Below are positions 18,191-26,849 of a stretch of DNA of 64,000 bases, one piece after another. This DNA is from CADEDV01 sp036383515. GTDB lineage: Bacteria; Bacteroidota; Bacteroidia; Chitinophagales; Chitinophagaceae. Each line of letters begins with the position of its first letter. Position 1 is the stretch's first letter. The stretch is taken from positions 22,140 to 86,139 of the forward strand of contig DASVOE010000029.1 of NCBI GenBank assembly GCA_036383515.1, read 5' to 3'. The translations under genes and the position numbers were made by a program. The notes below the pieces were generated by a model. That model did not search any database. It was not told where the DNA came from and was given only the letters and a program-made list of their open reading frames with translations.

Positions 18191-18398
18191 AAATAAACGG
18201 GACATTTACCGGTATGCAAGCCTGGGCACCCAGATCATGGTTGCTCTGGCTATTGCTGTTTTTATAGGTATCAAAGCAGATGGCTGGTTACATACTCTGC
18301 CATTGTTCTCCTGCGCCTTACCTTTGCTTGTCTTAACGGGAATTTTTTATAAACTCATCCGGGATACCGGGAATAAAAAGAATAATGAACAAGAATAG
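18165..18398 (+). CDS. AtpZ/AtpI-like small membrane protein
   Basis: About 77 residues with two transmembrane helices (around IMVALAIAVFIGIKADGW and LFSCALPLLVLTGIFY). I use the ATG at 18165, which gives the usual AtpZ start; the frame opens earlier at 18117 inside bactofilin. The pattern YASLGTQIMVALAIAVFIGIKADGWL is typical of the AtpZ/AtpI family, encoded just before F-type ATP synthase operons and linked to ion supply or assembly. It overlaps bactofilin by 26 bp and the next gene by 14 bp. No ATP synthase genes follow here. Confidence 0.75.
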   Translation: MKQSPLSNKNKRDIYRYASLGTQIMVALAIAVFIGIKADGWLHTLPLFSCALPLLVLTGIFYKLIRDTGNKKNNEQE

Positions 18399-18786
18399 CC
18401 TGAAGTTGCTGCGACCCCTGCTGTTGATCTTTATTATCCTCAACGCTTTTTTTATAGCAAGTAAAAGTTGGTTGCTGAAATGGGGCGCCGACCAGGATGT
18501 GCTGATCGTTGGTAACCTGCTGGTTTTTTTGGTAAGCTTCTTTGCTTTTTTTCTTTCTTACAGGGCATTGCAATCGTCCAATCCGCAGGCTTTTGTAAGG
18601 GCGATGTATGGCAGTTTTATCATTAAATTTTTTGTGATCGCTATCTCCGCTTTTATTTATATAAAAATGACCGGCAAAGAGGTAAATAAAATTTCTTTAT
18701 TCACCTGCATGGGGTTATACCTGGTCTATACGTTTATTGAAGTATCTGCCTTGATGAAATTGCTGAAGCAAAAGAAGAATGCCTAA
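18385..18786 (+). CDS. Four-helix membrane protein of the bactofilin-atp neighbourhood (AtpI-like)
   Basis: A 133-residue protein with four predicted transmembrane helices and short loops, including SFIIKFFVIAISAFIYIKM. In Bacteroidota a protein of this shape commonly lies between AtpZ and the ATP synthase a subunit. I infer the relationship from position and topology; no catalytic motif is visible. It overlaps the gene before it by 14 bp and the SprT gene after it by 8 bp. Confidence 0.6.
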   Translation: MNKNSLKLLRPLLLIFIILNAFFIASKSWLLKWGADQDVLIVGNLLVFLVSFFAFFLSYRALQSSNPQAFVRAMYGSFIIKFFVIAISAFIYIKMTGKEVNKISLFTCMGLYLVYTFIEVSALMKLLKQKKNA

Positions 18787-19408
18787 GAAAGAAGTTCACA
18801 TTGCACAATTACAGGATTATTTACCAGCAGGTACCTACGAGCCGGTACTGGCCTATCTCCGTCAATATAAAGTTCATCTTACCGTAGCTAAAGAAAGAAA
18901 AAGTGTATTGGGTGATTACCGGCATCGCACTCATCATGCCAATCACCGCATCAGTGTAAATGGTAATCTCAATAACTACTCTTTCCTGATAACGCTATTG
19001 CATGAGTTAGCCCATCTTGTCACTTTTGAGCAATACGGTAACAAGGTGCAATCGCATGGCAAAGAATGGAAAACGATCTATGGCCAGTTCCTGCATCAAT
19101 TTTTATTACATAAAATTTTTCCCGGCGATATTGAAAAAGAATTGCAGCAATCTTTAAAAAATCCTGCAGCCAGCAGTTGTGCAGAAGATGGTTTGCTACG
19201 GGTGTTGCGAAAATATGATACCGGTAAAAACGGCTATCGCCTTGTGGAAGAGTTACCGGCTCAAAGTTTATTCCGCACCAGTGATGGCAGAGTATTTCAA
19301 AAAGGAGTCAAGTTGCGAAAACGATTTAAATGTGTGGAAGTGGCAACAGGAAGATTGTATTTGTTTAGTCCTGTGTATGAAGTGGAGATGGTGTCGGGTC
19401 AGTTATGA
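18779..19408 (+). CDS. SprT-like zinc metalloprotease-domain protein
   Basis: The HELAHLVTFEQYGNKVQSHG segment contains the HExxH zinc motif (HELAH) with a further His downstream, as in SprT/Spartan-like domains. The C-terminal 80 residues (LFRTSDGRVFQKGVKLRKRFKC...) resemble the beta-rich tail of bacterial SprT-like proteins, without a full zinc ribbon. The role is unproven; related domains act on DNA-protein adducts. It is the last gene of the bactofilin/AtpI run and overlaps its neighbour by 8 bp. Confidence 0.82.
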   Translation: MPKKEVHIAQLQDYLPAGTYEPVLAYLRQYKVHLTVAKERKSVLGDYRHRTHHANHRISVNGNLNNYSFLITLLHELAHLVTFEQYGNKVQSHGKEWKTIYGQFLHQFLLHKIFPGDIEKELQQSLKNPAASSCAEDGLLRVLRKYDTGKNGYRLVEELPAQSLFRTSDGRVFQKGVKLRKRFKCVEVATGRLYLFSPVYEVEMVSGQL

Positions 19409-19446
19409 GCAGTGAGTTATGATAGTGCTTGACTGTCGACTTAAGT

Positions 19447-19929
19447 CTATAAACTCCGAAGCATCCATAAAGGGCAACCAAAATGCCCGCTGTTACCCAT
19501 CGGTCCATCGAGATAAACAAAACCCATTCGCTCATATACTTTCAATGCTGGCTTCAGTTCATTCATCGTTTCTAAATAAATTTTACTGAACCCATTTTCT
19601 TTGGCCTGTTGCAAACATTTTTCTATCATTTGTTTTCCCAGGCCGATACCTCTTGCTTTGGGCAACAAATACATTTTTACCAGTTCGCAGGTATCAGGTG
19701 ATAAGCCATCAGTTGGATAGATACCGCCACCACCAACGATCTCTCCATCCAGTTCTGCAATATTATAGGTTGATCTTTCTTTTTGAAACAATTCAAACAG
19801 TGCATCGGTGGTAGGGTCATAATATACAGTGCCGGGGTGATTGGCGCCGAATTCTTTTAACGTAGCACGAATGATGCTGGCGATGATAGGATTGTCGGAT
19901 GGCTGGATGCGACGAATAGTTAAATTCAT
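19447..19929 (-). CDS. GNAT family N-acetyltransferase
   Basis: A 160-residue acetyl-CoA-dependent acetyltransferase. Motif A is visible as VKMYLLPKARGIGLGKQMIE, where RGIGLGK binds the CoA pyrophosphate, followed by KIYLETMNELKPALKVYERMGF (motif B). The substrate is unknown. It lies downstream of sucC on the same strand but behind a terminator, so it is probably transcribed separately. Confidence 0.88.
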   Translation of the reverse strand: MNLTIRRIQPSDNPIIASIIRATLKEFGANHPGTVYYDPTTDALFELFQKERSTYNIAELDGEIVGGGGIYPTDGLSPDTCELVKMYLLPKARGIGLGKQMIEKCLQQAKENGFSKIYLETMNELKPALKVYERMGFVYLDGPMGNSGHFGCPLWMLRSL

Positions 19930-19995
19930 TTTCTAAATATAAAAACAAAATGGTAGCTGAAATTGAAAAACCTGGTTGACGCGTTGGCAAAAAAA

Positions 19996-20049
19996 ATCCC
20001 GGCACCAGCCGGGATCAAATATATAAAAGCCTTCGACAGGCGAAGGCTT
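19996..20049 (-). terminator. Terminator and second hairpin at the 3' end of sucC
   Basis: Read on the minus strand, ATCCCGGC/GCCGGGAT (20008-20015 with 19996-20003, 4-nt loop) is followed by a run of seven T, a good intrinsic terminator. A second stem, AAGCCTTCG/CGAAGGCTT (20027-20049), overlaps the sucC stop codon. Confidence 0.8.
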
Positions 20050-21259
20050 ATGCCACTGCCTTCTTCACCAAATCTGCCGCCTCGCTCAATAAAATAGCCG
20101 ACTGCACTTTCAACCCGCTTTCGTCGATCAGTTTCTTTGCTTCTTCAGCATTGGTACCTTGTAAACGAACAATGATCGGTATATTAATATTACCTAAATT
20201 TTTATACGCATCAATTACACCCTGCGCCACACGATCACAACGAACGATGCCACCAAAGATGTTGATCAGGATGGCTTTCACAGCAGGGTCTTTCATGATG
20301 ATTTTAAAACCAGCTTCTACCGTTTGTGCATTCGCAGTACCACCTACATCCAAAAAGTTAGCCGGCTCACCACCACTCAGCTTGATCATATCCATGGTAG
20401 CCATTGCCAGTCCAGCGCCGTTTACCATACAGCCTACATTGCCATCCAGTTTCACAAAATTCAGGTTATACTTACCAGCTTCTACTTCGGTAGGATCTTC
20501 TTCCGTTGTATCTCTTAAGGAAGCAAGATCGGCATGACGCATCAGTGAGTTTTCATCCAACCCCATTTTACAGTCCACTGCAATGATCTTATCATCAGAT
20601 GCTTTGAACAAAGGGTTTATCTCCAGCATCGAACAATCCAAACCTACATAAGCGTTGTATAAATTAGTAACAAACTTTACGCAATTCTTAAACGCTTCAC
20701 CGCTCAATCCCAGGTTAAAAGCGATCTTTCTTGCCTGGAAACCCTGCAACCCACCCGAAGGATGCACCCACTCTTTAAATATTTTTTCCGGTGTATCATG
20801 TGCTACATCTTCAATATTCATTCCGCCTTCGGTGCTATACATGATCACGTTCTGGCCTTTGCTGCGATCAAGTAGTATGGAGAGATAAAATTCTTTTCTT
20901 TCGCTGGGACCATCATAATACATATCGGCCGCTACATAAATTTTGTTCACCACTTTACCGGCAGGTCCTGTTTGGACGGTTACCAGTGTGCCTCCTAATA
21001 TTTTACTGGCAAACTCCTGGATATCTTCTAATGACTTTGCCACTTTCACTCCATTAATTCCATTTTCTTTCACGGTTCCTTTGCCCCGGCCGCCTGCATG
21101 TATCTGAGCTTTTACTACAGCGAATTTGCTGCCTGTCTGTGTTTTTATCTGGCGATAAGCATCTTCAGCTTCCTGCACAGTGGTACAGGCAAATCCTTCC
21201 TGCACGGGTACATTGTATTTTTTGAGTAATTCCTTAGCCTGGTATTCGTGGAGATTCAT
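20048..21259 (-). CDS. sucC: Succinyl-CoA synthetase (ADP/GTP-forming) beta subunit
   Basis: TCA-cycle ligase subunit that binds nucleotide and helps form succinyl-CoA. The N-terminal MNLHEYQAKELLKKYNVPV and KAQIHAGGRGKG belong to the ATP-grasp part. GLDCSMLEINPL and the C-terminal FLDVGGTANAQTVEAGF and INIFGGIVRCDRVA are subunit signatures. At 403 residues it is slightly longer than E. coli SucC. The alpha subunit (sucD) is not in the window, as is common in Bacteroidota. Confidence 0.96.
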   Translation of the reverse strand: MNLHEYQAKELLKKYNVPVQEGFACTTVQEAEDAYRQIKTQTGSKFAVVKAQIHAGGRGKGTVKENGINGVKVAKSLEDIQEFASKILGGTLVTVQTGPAGKVVNKIYVAADMYYDGPSERKEFYLSILLDRSKGQNVIMYSTEGGMNIEDVAHDTPEKIFKEWVHPSGGLQGFQARKIAFNLGLSGEAFKNCVKFVTNLYNAYVGLDCSMLEINPLFKASDDKIIAVDCKMGLDENSLMRHADLASLRDTTEEDPTEVEAGKYNLNFVKLDGNVGCMVNGAGLAMATMDMIKLSGGEPANFLDVGGTANAQTVEAGFKIIMKDPAVKAILINIFGGIVRCDRVAQGVIDAYKNLGNINIPIIVRLQGTNAEEAKKLIDESGLKVQSAILLSEAADLVKKAVA

Positions 21260-21393
21260 ACGGGAAAAATTTTGTGGCGAAGATAAGAAAGGCAGGTGAT
21301 AGATAATGGACGACAGGTGAGAGCAGCGGATATTTTTTTGCTATCTTCCGCCTCTTTGGGCATCGCCTGTTTTTATCTTATTTATTTTACTGT

Positions 21394-22200
21394 ATGAAAT
21401 GGTTATTGCTATACTCTATTATTGTTGTTAGTTCCTGTGCTCCGGCAATAAAAATAAACTGGCCGGAAAGAAGTTCATCGGTTTCCGGGCATGATTTCTA
21501 TCAACAGGCTGCAAAGGCCGCATGGAAACAAAGGGATTCAATGGCAGTAAAAGAAATTCTCGCCGGGAATGTGCCTTATTTTCTGAAAAAATTTGTACCC
21601 GTAAAAATATCCATCACCGATTCTGCAAGCGGAAAAACGATTCATGCCACTTATTATGTATCGCCGGACTATCTCAGCATTGGCACTAAGGATAATTGGG
21701 CAAGAATTCCTTTAACGCCAATGGCGGCGCAGCAGATTGCGGACAAGCTGGATTGTTTTTTACCTACCCGCAAAATGGTGAATGATATTTATAAAGCAGC
21801 GAGTGTAAAACTGGAGCCGGTACCAATGTTTGCTTTCAGGGACAGCACTGTTACCATGTGGCATCATCATCTGATCATTGAAGGACAGCGAAAGGGTAAG
21901 AAGGGCTTGATAGCCGGTATAAAAAAAGATGTGGTGATCAGTGGTAAAATACCAAGAGATACCCGCCCTGACCGGGAAGCGATCTACGGCTGGCACAAAC
22001 CGGATGGTCAGCCTATCCAGCCATTATACACCGGGCATATCAATTGGTGGGTAGACTATAGCCATGGCATTCGTTTAGTATATAATAAAGTAAAAGTGGA
22101 TGGTAAATGGATGCGCTACGAGGATGTATTAAAAGATCCGGTTTTACAAAAATTGTTATGTGATGAAGAGTATTGTGATTTTACCCGGTATGCATATTGA
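21394..22200 (+). CDS. Lipoprotein of unknown function
   Basis: A 268-residue protein with a clear lipobox (IIVVSSC, Cys15). I do not recognise the family. The body is soluble and rich in aromatic residues. Notable stretches are YYVSPDYLSIGTKDNWARIPL, MWHHHLIIEGQRKGKKG, YGWHKPDGQPIQPLY and HINWWVDYSHGIRLV. The clustering of His, Trp and Asp could form an active or binding site, but this is only suggestive. The gene diverges from sucC and precedes the purine nucleoside phosphorylase gene by 39 bp. Confidence 0.75.
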   Translation: MKWLLLYSIIVVSSCAPAIKINWPERSSSVSGHDFYQQAAKAAWKQRDSMAVKEILAGNVPYFLKKFVPVKISITDSASGKTIHATYYVSPDYLSIGTKDNWARIPLTPMAAQQIADKLDCFLPTRKMVNDIYKAASVKLEPVPMFAFRDSTVTMWHHHLIIEGQRKGKKGLIAGIKKDVVISGKIPRDTRPDREAIYGWHKPDGQPIQPLYTGHINWWVDYSHGIRLVYNKVKVDGKWMRYEDVLKDPVLQKLLCDEEYCDFTRYAY

Positions 22201-22212
22201 CTTTTTTTTCTG

Positions 22213-22220
22213 TACGTTTG
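22213..22220 (+). promoter_or_regulatory. Candidate -7 element for the purine nucleoside phosphorylase gene
   Basis: TACGTTTG matches TAnnTTTG and lies 19 nt upstream of the ATG at 22240. No good -33 box is seen at the right spacing. Confidence 0.35.
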
Positions 22221-22239
22221 TCCACTTATCTGCAGTTAT

Positions 22240-23067
22240 ATGAGCACCAAAAAAACAATGAAAGAGCTGAAGGAAACGGTTAAGTTTCTTCAAAAACAAT
22301 ACAAGCATGTACCAGGCGTGGGCATTGTATTGGGCAGTGGCCTTGGCAATTTTGTGAACGAGATCGAAATAGAAAAAGAAGTGGCGTATGAAGACATACC
22401 CCATTTCCCTGTATCAACCGTAGAAGGTCACAAAGGCAAACTCATTTTTGGCAAGCTGAGTGGTAAAACCGTTGTGGCGATGGCTGGCCGGTTTCATTTT
22501 TATGAAGGATATGCAGCGCAGGATGTAGTATATCCTATCCGGGTGATGAAACTCCTGGGTATTGAAACGTTATTATTATCGAATGCAGCAGGTGGTGTTA
22601 ATCCTTCCTTCAATGTTGGTGATATCATGATCATCAAAGACCATGTAAGCTTATTTACACCCAATCCTCTTATTGGCAGAAACATTGCTGAATTCGGTCC
22701 CCGCTTTCCCGATATGAGCGAGCCGTATAAAAAAGAACTAATCACTAAAGCAAAAGATATAGCCAGCCGGTTCAATTATGATGTGAAGGAAGGCGTATAC
22801 CTGGCAGTAACGGGCCCTACGTTTGAAACAAGAGCTGAATACAAACTGATTCATGTACTCGGTGCTGATGTGGTTGGCATGAGTACGGTACAGGAAGCCA
22901 TTGTGGCGAATCACATGGGACTCTCTGTATTTGCCATGAGCGTGGTTACCGATGTAGGTATCCGGGAAGAAGACAACATTATTACGCATGAAGAAGTACT
23001 GGAAGCAGCCAAACACGCCGAACCTAAATTAGCAACCATCTTTAAAGAATTGATAGCAGCCATTTAA
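22240..23067 (+). CDS. Purine nucleoside phosphorylase, trimeric type I
   Basis: Phosphorolysis of purine (deoxy)nucleosides to base and (deoxy)ribose-1-phosphate. Signatures are GIVLGSGLGNFV, VEGHKGKL, GRFHFYEGYAAQDVVYPIRV, LSNAAGGVNPSFNVGD and the base-binding VTGPTFETRAEYKL...GADVVGMSTVQEA. The length of 275 fits the human PNP/PunA-like trimeric family, unlike hexameric DeoD. The same pattern also covers MTAP-like enzymes, so the base preference (guanosine/inosine) is inferred. Confidence 0.93.
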   Translation: MSTKKTMKELKETVKFLQKQYKHVPGVGIVLGSGLGNFVNEIEIEKEVAYEDIPHFPVSTVEGHKGKLIFGKLSGKTVVAMAGRFHFYEGYAAQDVVYPIRVMKLLGIETLLLSNAAGGVNPSFNVGDIMIIKDHVSLFTPNPLIGRNIAEFGPRFPDMSEPYKKELITKAKDIASRFNYDVKEGVYLAVTGPTFETRAEYKLIHVLGADVVGMSTVQEAIVANHMGLSVFAMSVVTDVGIREEDNIITHEEVLEAAKHAEPKLATIFKELIAAI

Positions 23068-23102
23068 CAAAATGAAATTAGCAATCCGATAACGATCGGA
23101 TG

Positions 23103-23110
23103 TATTTTTG
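23103..23110 (+). promoter_or_regulatory. Candidate -7 element before the putative porin gene
   Basis: TATTTTTG fits TAnnTTTG and lies 35 nt before the proposed CTG start at 23146. A short TCCGAT/ATCGGA hairpin (23085-23100) just upstream may end the PNP transcript, but its stem is only 6 bp. Confidence 0.35.
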
Positions 23111-23145
23111 CGACGTTATTTTGCCTGTTCAATTAAAACTGTACA

Positions 23146-25191
23146 CTGAGAAATCAACTTACATACCTGCTGCTGATAGGGCTTCTCATTTTTTCAACGG
23201 ATATGCTGGCACAGGATCCTATCCGCAGCTTTGGCAACAGGATAAAAAGTATAGGAGGCGCTAGCCAGGGTAGTGGCGGTAAGGATAGCCTGCAACGAAG
23301 AGATAAAAATGCTGATTCCATTACGATCCACTACCGTTATCTCGATTCTACCCGCAATTACCTGATTGATTCTTCCATCAACGATTACACTACACGATTT
23401 CCTATTCCTGCCACTAACATTTACCTGGGTAATAATGGAACGGCTTCCCGTTCTCTTTTATTTTCTCCCCGTTTTACAGCCGGTTGGGATCCGGGCTTTC
23501 ATGCCCTCGATATTTATAAATGGAAATTAGAACGCATAAGATTTTTTAATACCACCCGTCCGTATTCTGAATTGAATTATGCCCTGGGCAGCCGTTCCGA
23601 ACAACTGATCGAAGTATTTCACACGCAAAACATAAAACCCAACTGGAATTTTTCATTCAACTACCGCCTTATTAATTCTCCCGGTTTTTTCAAGAATCAA
23701 AAAACAAATCATAATAATTATTTAGTGAATTCCTGGTACCGTTCGGTGAACCAGCGTTACAATAATTATTTTACTGTTTTACAAAACAAATTACAGGCAT
23801 CTGAAAATGGCGGTATGAAGGATGATAAGGATTATCTTAATGATCCTATTTATAAAGACCGTTATAATATTGATACCAAACTTGGTGGTGACAATCCTAT
23901 TGGGTTAGATTTTTTCAATACAAAAATTGGTACGGGAAATAAGTACAGTGAATTTACAGTATTGATGCGCCAGCAATATGATTTTGGCCGGAAAGATTCC
24001 ATCGTTACGGATTCAACTGTTATTCCCCTGTTTTATCCACGATTACGATTTGAACATACCATTTCGTACAGCACTTATAAATATGTGTATGCCGATAACC
24101 CGTTTGTGAGTAGTACTTCGGTTTATGAACCTGACTCAGCTTATTATAAGGACAATTATAATTATGAGATCCCGTCCAGTGATACGGTTTATTTCCGTGA
24201 TCGCTGGAAGGAGATTGTCAACGATTTTTCTATTTACCAGTTTCCGGATGCAAAGAACCAGCAACAATTTATCAAATTGGGTATTGCGGTTCAAAATCTC
24301 ACGGGTGAGTTCAGGACATTGAAGAAATCGTTTTACAATGTGTATGGTCACGCCGAATATCGCAACAAGACCCGCAACCTGAAATGGGATATTGAAGCCA
24401 ATGGTAAATTATATTTTACCGGTCTTAATGCCGGCGATTACCAGGCGTATGCCAGTCTGCAGCGGCTATTGGGTAAAAAGATTGGCTACCTGCAACTGGG
24501 TTTTGAAAATGTGAACCGTACTCCGTCTTTTATTTTTGACAGCCGGAGCAGTTTTTATTTTTTGCCCACCGCTATTGATTTCAAAAAAGAGAACAGCACT
24601 CATTTTTTTGCTTCGGTCTATCAGCCTGCATTTAAATTAAAATTGACGGGCCATTATTACCTGCTTACTAACTATACCTATATTACTAAATTTTCGCAGT
24701 TGAAACAGGAGAATGCCTTATTCAACGTGTTGCAGATCGGTTTACAAAAAACGATCAGGTTGAGTAAACGATGGAACTGGCATGCTGATGTTTATTTCCA
24801 ACAGGCAATCGGGAATGCACCGGCAAATCTCCCCCAACTATTTACCCGCAACAGGATCGGTTATGAAGGTAATCTCGGTCTCAAAAATCTGGACATTGCT
24901 TTTGGTTTGGAAGTTCGCTACCATAGCCCTTATAAAGCGGATAATTATTCCCCGGTTACAGGCCAGTTCTTTTACCAGGATAGTATCACTATTCGCGACA
25001 AGACACCTGATATCGCTGCCTATGTTCATTTCAGGATCAAGGGCATCAAATTCTATATACGGGGTGAAAACCTGAATACGATGCGTGACCTCGGGGGATT
25101 TGGATTTACCAATAACAACCTGGCTGCACCAGGTTGTCCTTATCCCGGACTCGTCATACGATTTGGTATTTTCTGGAGCTTTGTTAACTGA
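23146..25191 (+). CDS. Putative porin, outer-membrane beta-barrel, apparent CTG start
   Basis: The first in-frame ATG (23203) sits inside the signal peptide. Reading upstream in the same frame gives LRNQLTYLLLIGLLIFSTD before MLAQD, a complete Sec signal, and the only start-like codon in place is CTG at 23146; the frame is closed by TAA at 23134. The mature protein (about 660 residues) begins with a polar segment. Alternating beta-strand patterns with many Tyr, Asn and Phe follow, ending in VIRFGIFWSFVN as in outer-membrane barrels. It resembles the Bacteroidota putative porin family in length and strand pattern. The transported substrate is unknown. Confidence 0.75.
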   Translation: MRNQLTYLLLIGLLIFSTDMLAQDPIRSFGNRIKSIGGASQGSGGKDSLQRRDKNADSITIHYRYLDSTRNYLIDSSINDYTTRFPIPATNIYLGNNGTASRSLLFSPRFTAGWDPGFHALDIYKWKLERIRFFNTTRPYSELNYALGSRSEQLIEVFHTQNIKPNWNFSFNYRLINSPGFFKNQKTNHNNYLVNSWYRSVNQRYNNYFTVLQNKLQASENGGMKDDKDYLNDPIYKDRYNIDTKLGGDNPIGLDFFNTKIGTGNKYSEFTVLMRQQYDFGRKDSIVTDSTVIPLFYPRLRFEHTISYSTYKYVYADNPFVSSTSVYEPDSAYYKDNYNYEIPSSDTVYFRDRWKEIVNDFSIYQFPDAKNQQQFIKLGIAVQNLTGEFRTLKKSFYNVYGHAEYRNKTRNLKWDIEANGKLYFTGLNAGDYQAYASLQRLLGKKIGYLQLGFENVNRTPSFIFDSRSSFYFLPTAIDFKKENSTHFFASVYQPAFKLKLTGHYYLLTNYTYITKFSQLKQENALFNVLQIGLQKTIRLSKRWNWHADVYFQQAIGNAPANLPQLFTRNRIGYEGNLGLKNLDIAFGLEVRYHSPYKADNYSPVTGQFFYQDSITIRDKTPDIAAYVHFRIKGIKFYIRGENLNTMRDLGGFGFTNNNLAAPGCPYPGLVIRFGIFWSFVN

Positions 25192-25225
25192 CAGCCAATT
25201 TGTTGGCAATAATTTATGACCGGTA

Positions 25226-25257
25226 ATTGAAAACTTGCCAATTGCGTGTTACCTTTG
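25226..25257 (+). promoter_or_regulatory. Promoter of the metal-handling cluster
   Basis: ATTG (25226-25229), a 20-nt spacer, then TACCTTTG (25250-25257) fit the Bacteroidota -33/-7 consensus well. Only 8 nt separate the -7 element from the ATG at 25266, so the transcript would be leaderless or nearly so. Confidence 0.55.
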
Positions 25258-25265
25258 ATCTGTTC

Positions 25266-25658
25266 ATGAAAAAGCTTATTGCATCCATAGTGGCAGTTTG
25301 TTATTTCGTAGTTAGTTGCGGAGTAGTGATCAATTTCCATTATTGTATGAACCAGTTGGCTTCAACCTCTCTTTTTTCTGTAGAAGCAAAGAAATGTAGC
25401 CAGTGTGGCATGGAAATTCATCAATCCAGCGGATGCTGTCACGATGAGGTGAAGATCGTAAAGATGAATGATGATCAGAATAAAACACTGATCGCTTCTT
25501 ACGAGATACCTTCCTTTGAGCCTATCGCTATTACCCCTTCTGTATATATTGTCGCTGCATTTTATCATGCAGATGAACAACGTCATTTTCACAATCATTC
25601 CCCGCCTTTATTATCTGCACAGGATACTTACCTGCAGAATAACGTTTTCAGGATTTGA
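25266..25658 (+). CDS. HYC_CC_PP family protein, exported Cys/His-rich
   Basis: Start placed at 25266 because MKKLIASIVAVCYFVVSCGVV gives a normal signal/anchor segment; the frame extends 13 codons upstream. Landmarks that name the family are HYC (25-27), a CxxC pair (Cys44 and Cys47), the CC pair (57-58), and the HNHSPPLL motif near the C-terminus. His and Cys content suggests metal binding in the periplasm. It opens the metal-handling cluster and is followed by two heavy-metal-associated domain proteins on the same strand. Confidence 0.8.
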   Translation: MKKLIASIVAVCYFVVSCGVVINFHYCMNQLASTSLFSVEAKKCSQCGMEIHQSSGCCHDEVKIVKMNDDQNKTLIASYEIPSFEPIAITPSVYIVAAFYHADEQRHFHNHSPPLLSAQDTYLQNNVFRI

Positions 25659-25680
25659 GATAATTAATAGTGAATCAATG

Positions 25681-25700
25681 GTGACCCGATAGCTATCGGT
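25681..25700. repeat. CCCGATAGCTATCGG(G) palindrome copy
   Basis: GTGACCCGATAGCTATCGGT contains a nearly perfect 16-bp palindrome (25685-25700). The same sequence, with the perfect core and the same GTGA prefix, occurs at 41457-41476. Confidence 0.65.
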
Positions 25701-25776
25701 CATGAATGAACCACTTACTGATGTATGCACTTTAAACAGCCGTATATTAATTATTTTATCTTAAAAAATTACAATC

Positions 25777-26277
25777 ATGAAAACGTTGAAAATATCTTCC
25801 TGCCTAGCTTTTTTTATGACAATCACAATCCTGAGTTTGCCGAAGGATTCTGTTGCCCAAACTACCAAAACAGAATCATTTAAAGTTTCTGGTAACTGTG
25901 GCATGTGTAAATCTAAAATTGAAAAAGCAGCTAAAGATGCTGGTGCCAGCACAGCTGAATGGAACGAAGAAACCAAAGAGCTGACCGTAAAGTATAAAAG
26001 CACTTCTACTAATACAGCAAAGATCCAGAAAAGCATAGCTGCTGTGGGTTATGATAACGCAGGATTTAAAGCTACTGATATCGCTTACAAAAAATTGCAT
26101 GGCTGCTGCCAGTATGATCGCACTGCTGACACTAAAACAGCCAGCTGTTGCTCAGCCGGTGAAAAATGTGAAATGAAAGATGGCAAATGCACAGACATGT
26201 CAGCTTGCAAAGACAAAGGTTGCTGCGATGCAAATGGTGTTTGTAAAGCCGATTGCTGTAAAAAAGCAGATCATTAA
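25777..26277 (+). CDS. Periplasmic HMA-domain protein with metallothionein-like Cys tail
   Basis: A signal peptide ends near SVAQ (28), followed by an HMA domain with GNCGMCKSKIEKA (Cys41, Cys44) and the usual beta-alpha-beta pattern to about residue 100. The last 55 residues carry twelve Cys, four of them as CC pairs, in a Lys-rich setting that resembles a small metallothionein. Fusing a copper-chaperone-like domain to a Cys-rich sponge suggests binding and storage of Cu(I), Ag(I) or a similar soft metal. No membrane segment other than the signal is present. Next gene 19 bp away on the same strand. Confidence 0.85.
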   Translation: MKTLKISSCLAFFMTITILSLPKDSVAQTTKTESFKVSGNCGMCKSKIEKAAKDAGASTAEWNEETKELTVKYKSTSTNTAKIQKSIAAVGYDNAGFKATDIAYKKLHGCCQYDRTADTKTASCCSAGEKCEMKDGKCTDMSACKDKGCCDANGVCKADCCKKADH

Positions 26278-26295
26278 TCTTTAAATAGTAAGATC

Positions 26296-26841
26296 ATGAG
26301 GACTCTATTGTTAATGATAGCAATGGCCTTTATGACTGTGTCTGCACAAGCCCAGTTTACAAAGGCAACGCTGCAGGCTACAGGATTAACCTGTGCCATG
26401 TGCAGTAAAGCGATCAATAATGCTTTGCAGGCTGTTCCTTTTATTGAATCGGTGAAATCTGATATTAAAAATTCTGCTTTCAATATTGTATTTAAATCCG
26501 GCGCAACTGTTGATATTGATGCCATAAAGAACGCCGTGGAGGATGCAGGATTTTCAGTAGGCAGTCTCAAACTAACCGGCAACTTCAATGAAATGAAAGT
26601 GACAAATGATGAGCATGTGCAGATCGGTAATACCAGCTTTCATTTTTTAGATGTGAAAGACCAGGTATTAAATGGCGAGAGAAGCATAACCGTAGTAGAC
26701 AAAAATTTTGTGACGGCGAAACAATTCAAGAAGATCAGTTCGTCCACAAAAATGAGTTGTGTGCAAACGGGTAAAGCTGCTTCCTGTTGCACCAAAGAGG
26801 GTGTGCCTGCAAATGCAAGAATATATCATGTAACTATTTAA
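26296..26841 (+). CDS. Periplasmic HMA-domain protein
   Basis: A signal peptide (MRTLLLMIAMAFMTVSAQAQ) precedes an HMA domain with GLTCAMCSKAINNAL (Cys33, Cys36) and the FSVGSLKLTG strand. A second domain of about 95 residues, beta-rich with a late CVQTGKAASCC segment, is not recognised. The probable role is delivery or capture of copper-like ions in the periplasm together with the preceding protein. A strong terminator follows. Confidence 0.85.
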   Translation: MRTLLLMIAMAFMTVSAQAQFTKATLQATGLTCAMCSKAINNALQAVPFIESVKSDIKNSAFNIVFKSGATVDIDAIKNAVEDAGFSVGSLKLTGNFNEMKVTNDEHVQIGNTSFHFLDVKDQVLNGERSITVVDKNFVTAKQFKKISSSTKMSCVQTGKAASCCTKEGVPANARIYHVTI

Positions 26842-26849
26842 AAAAAATC

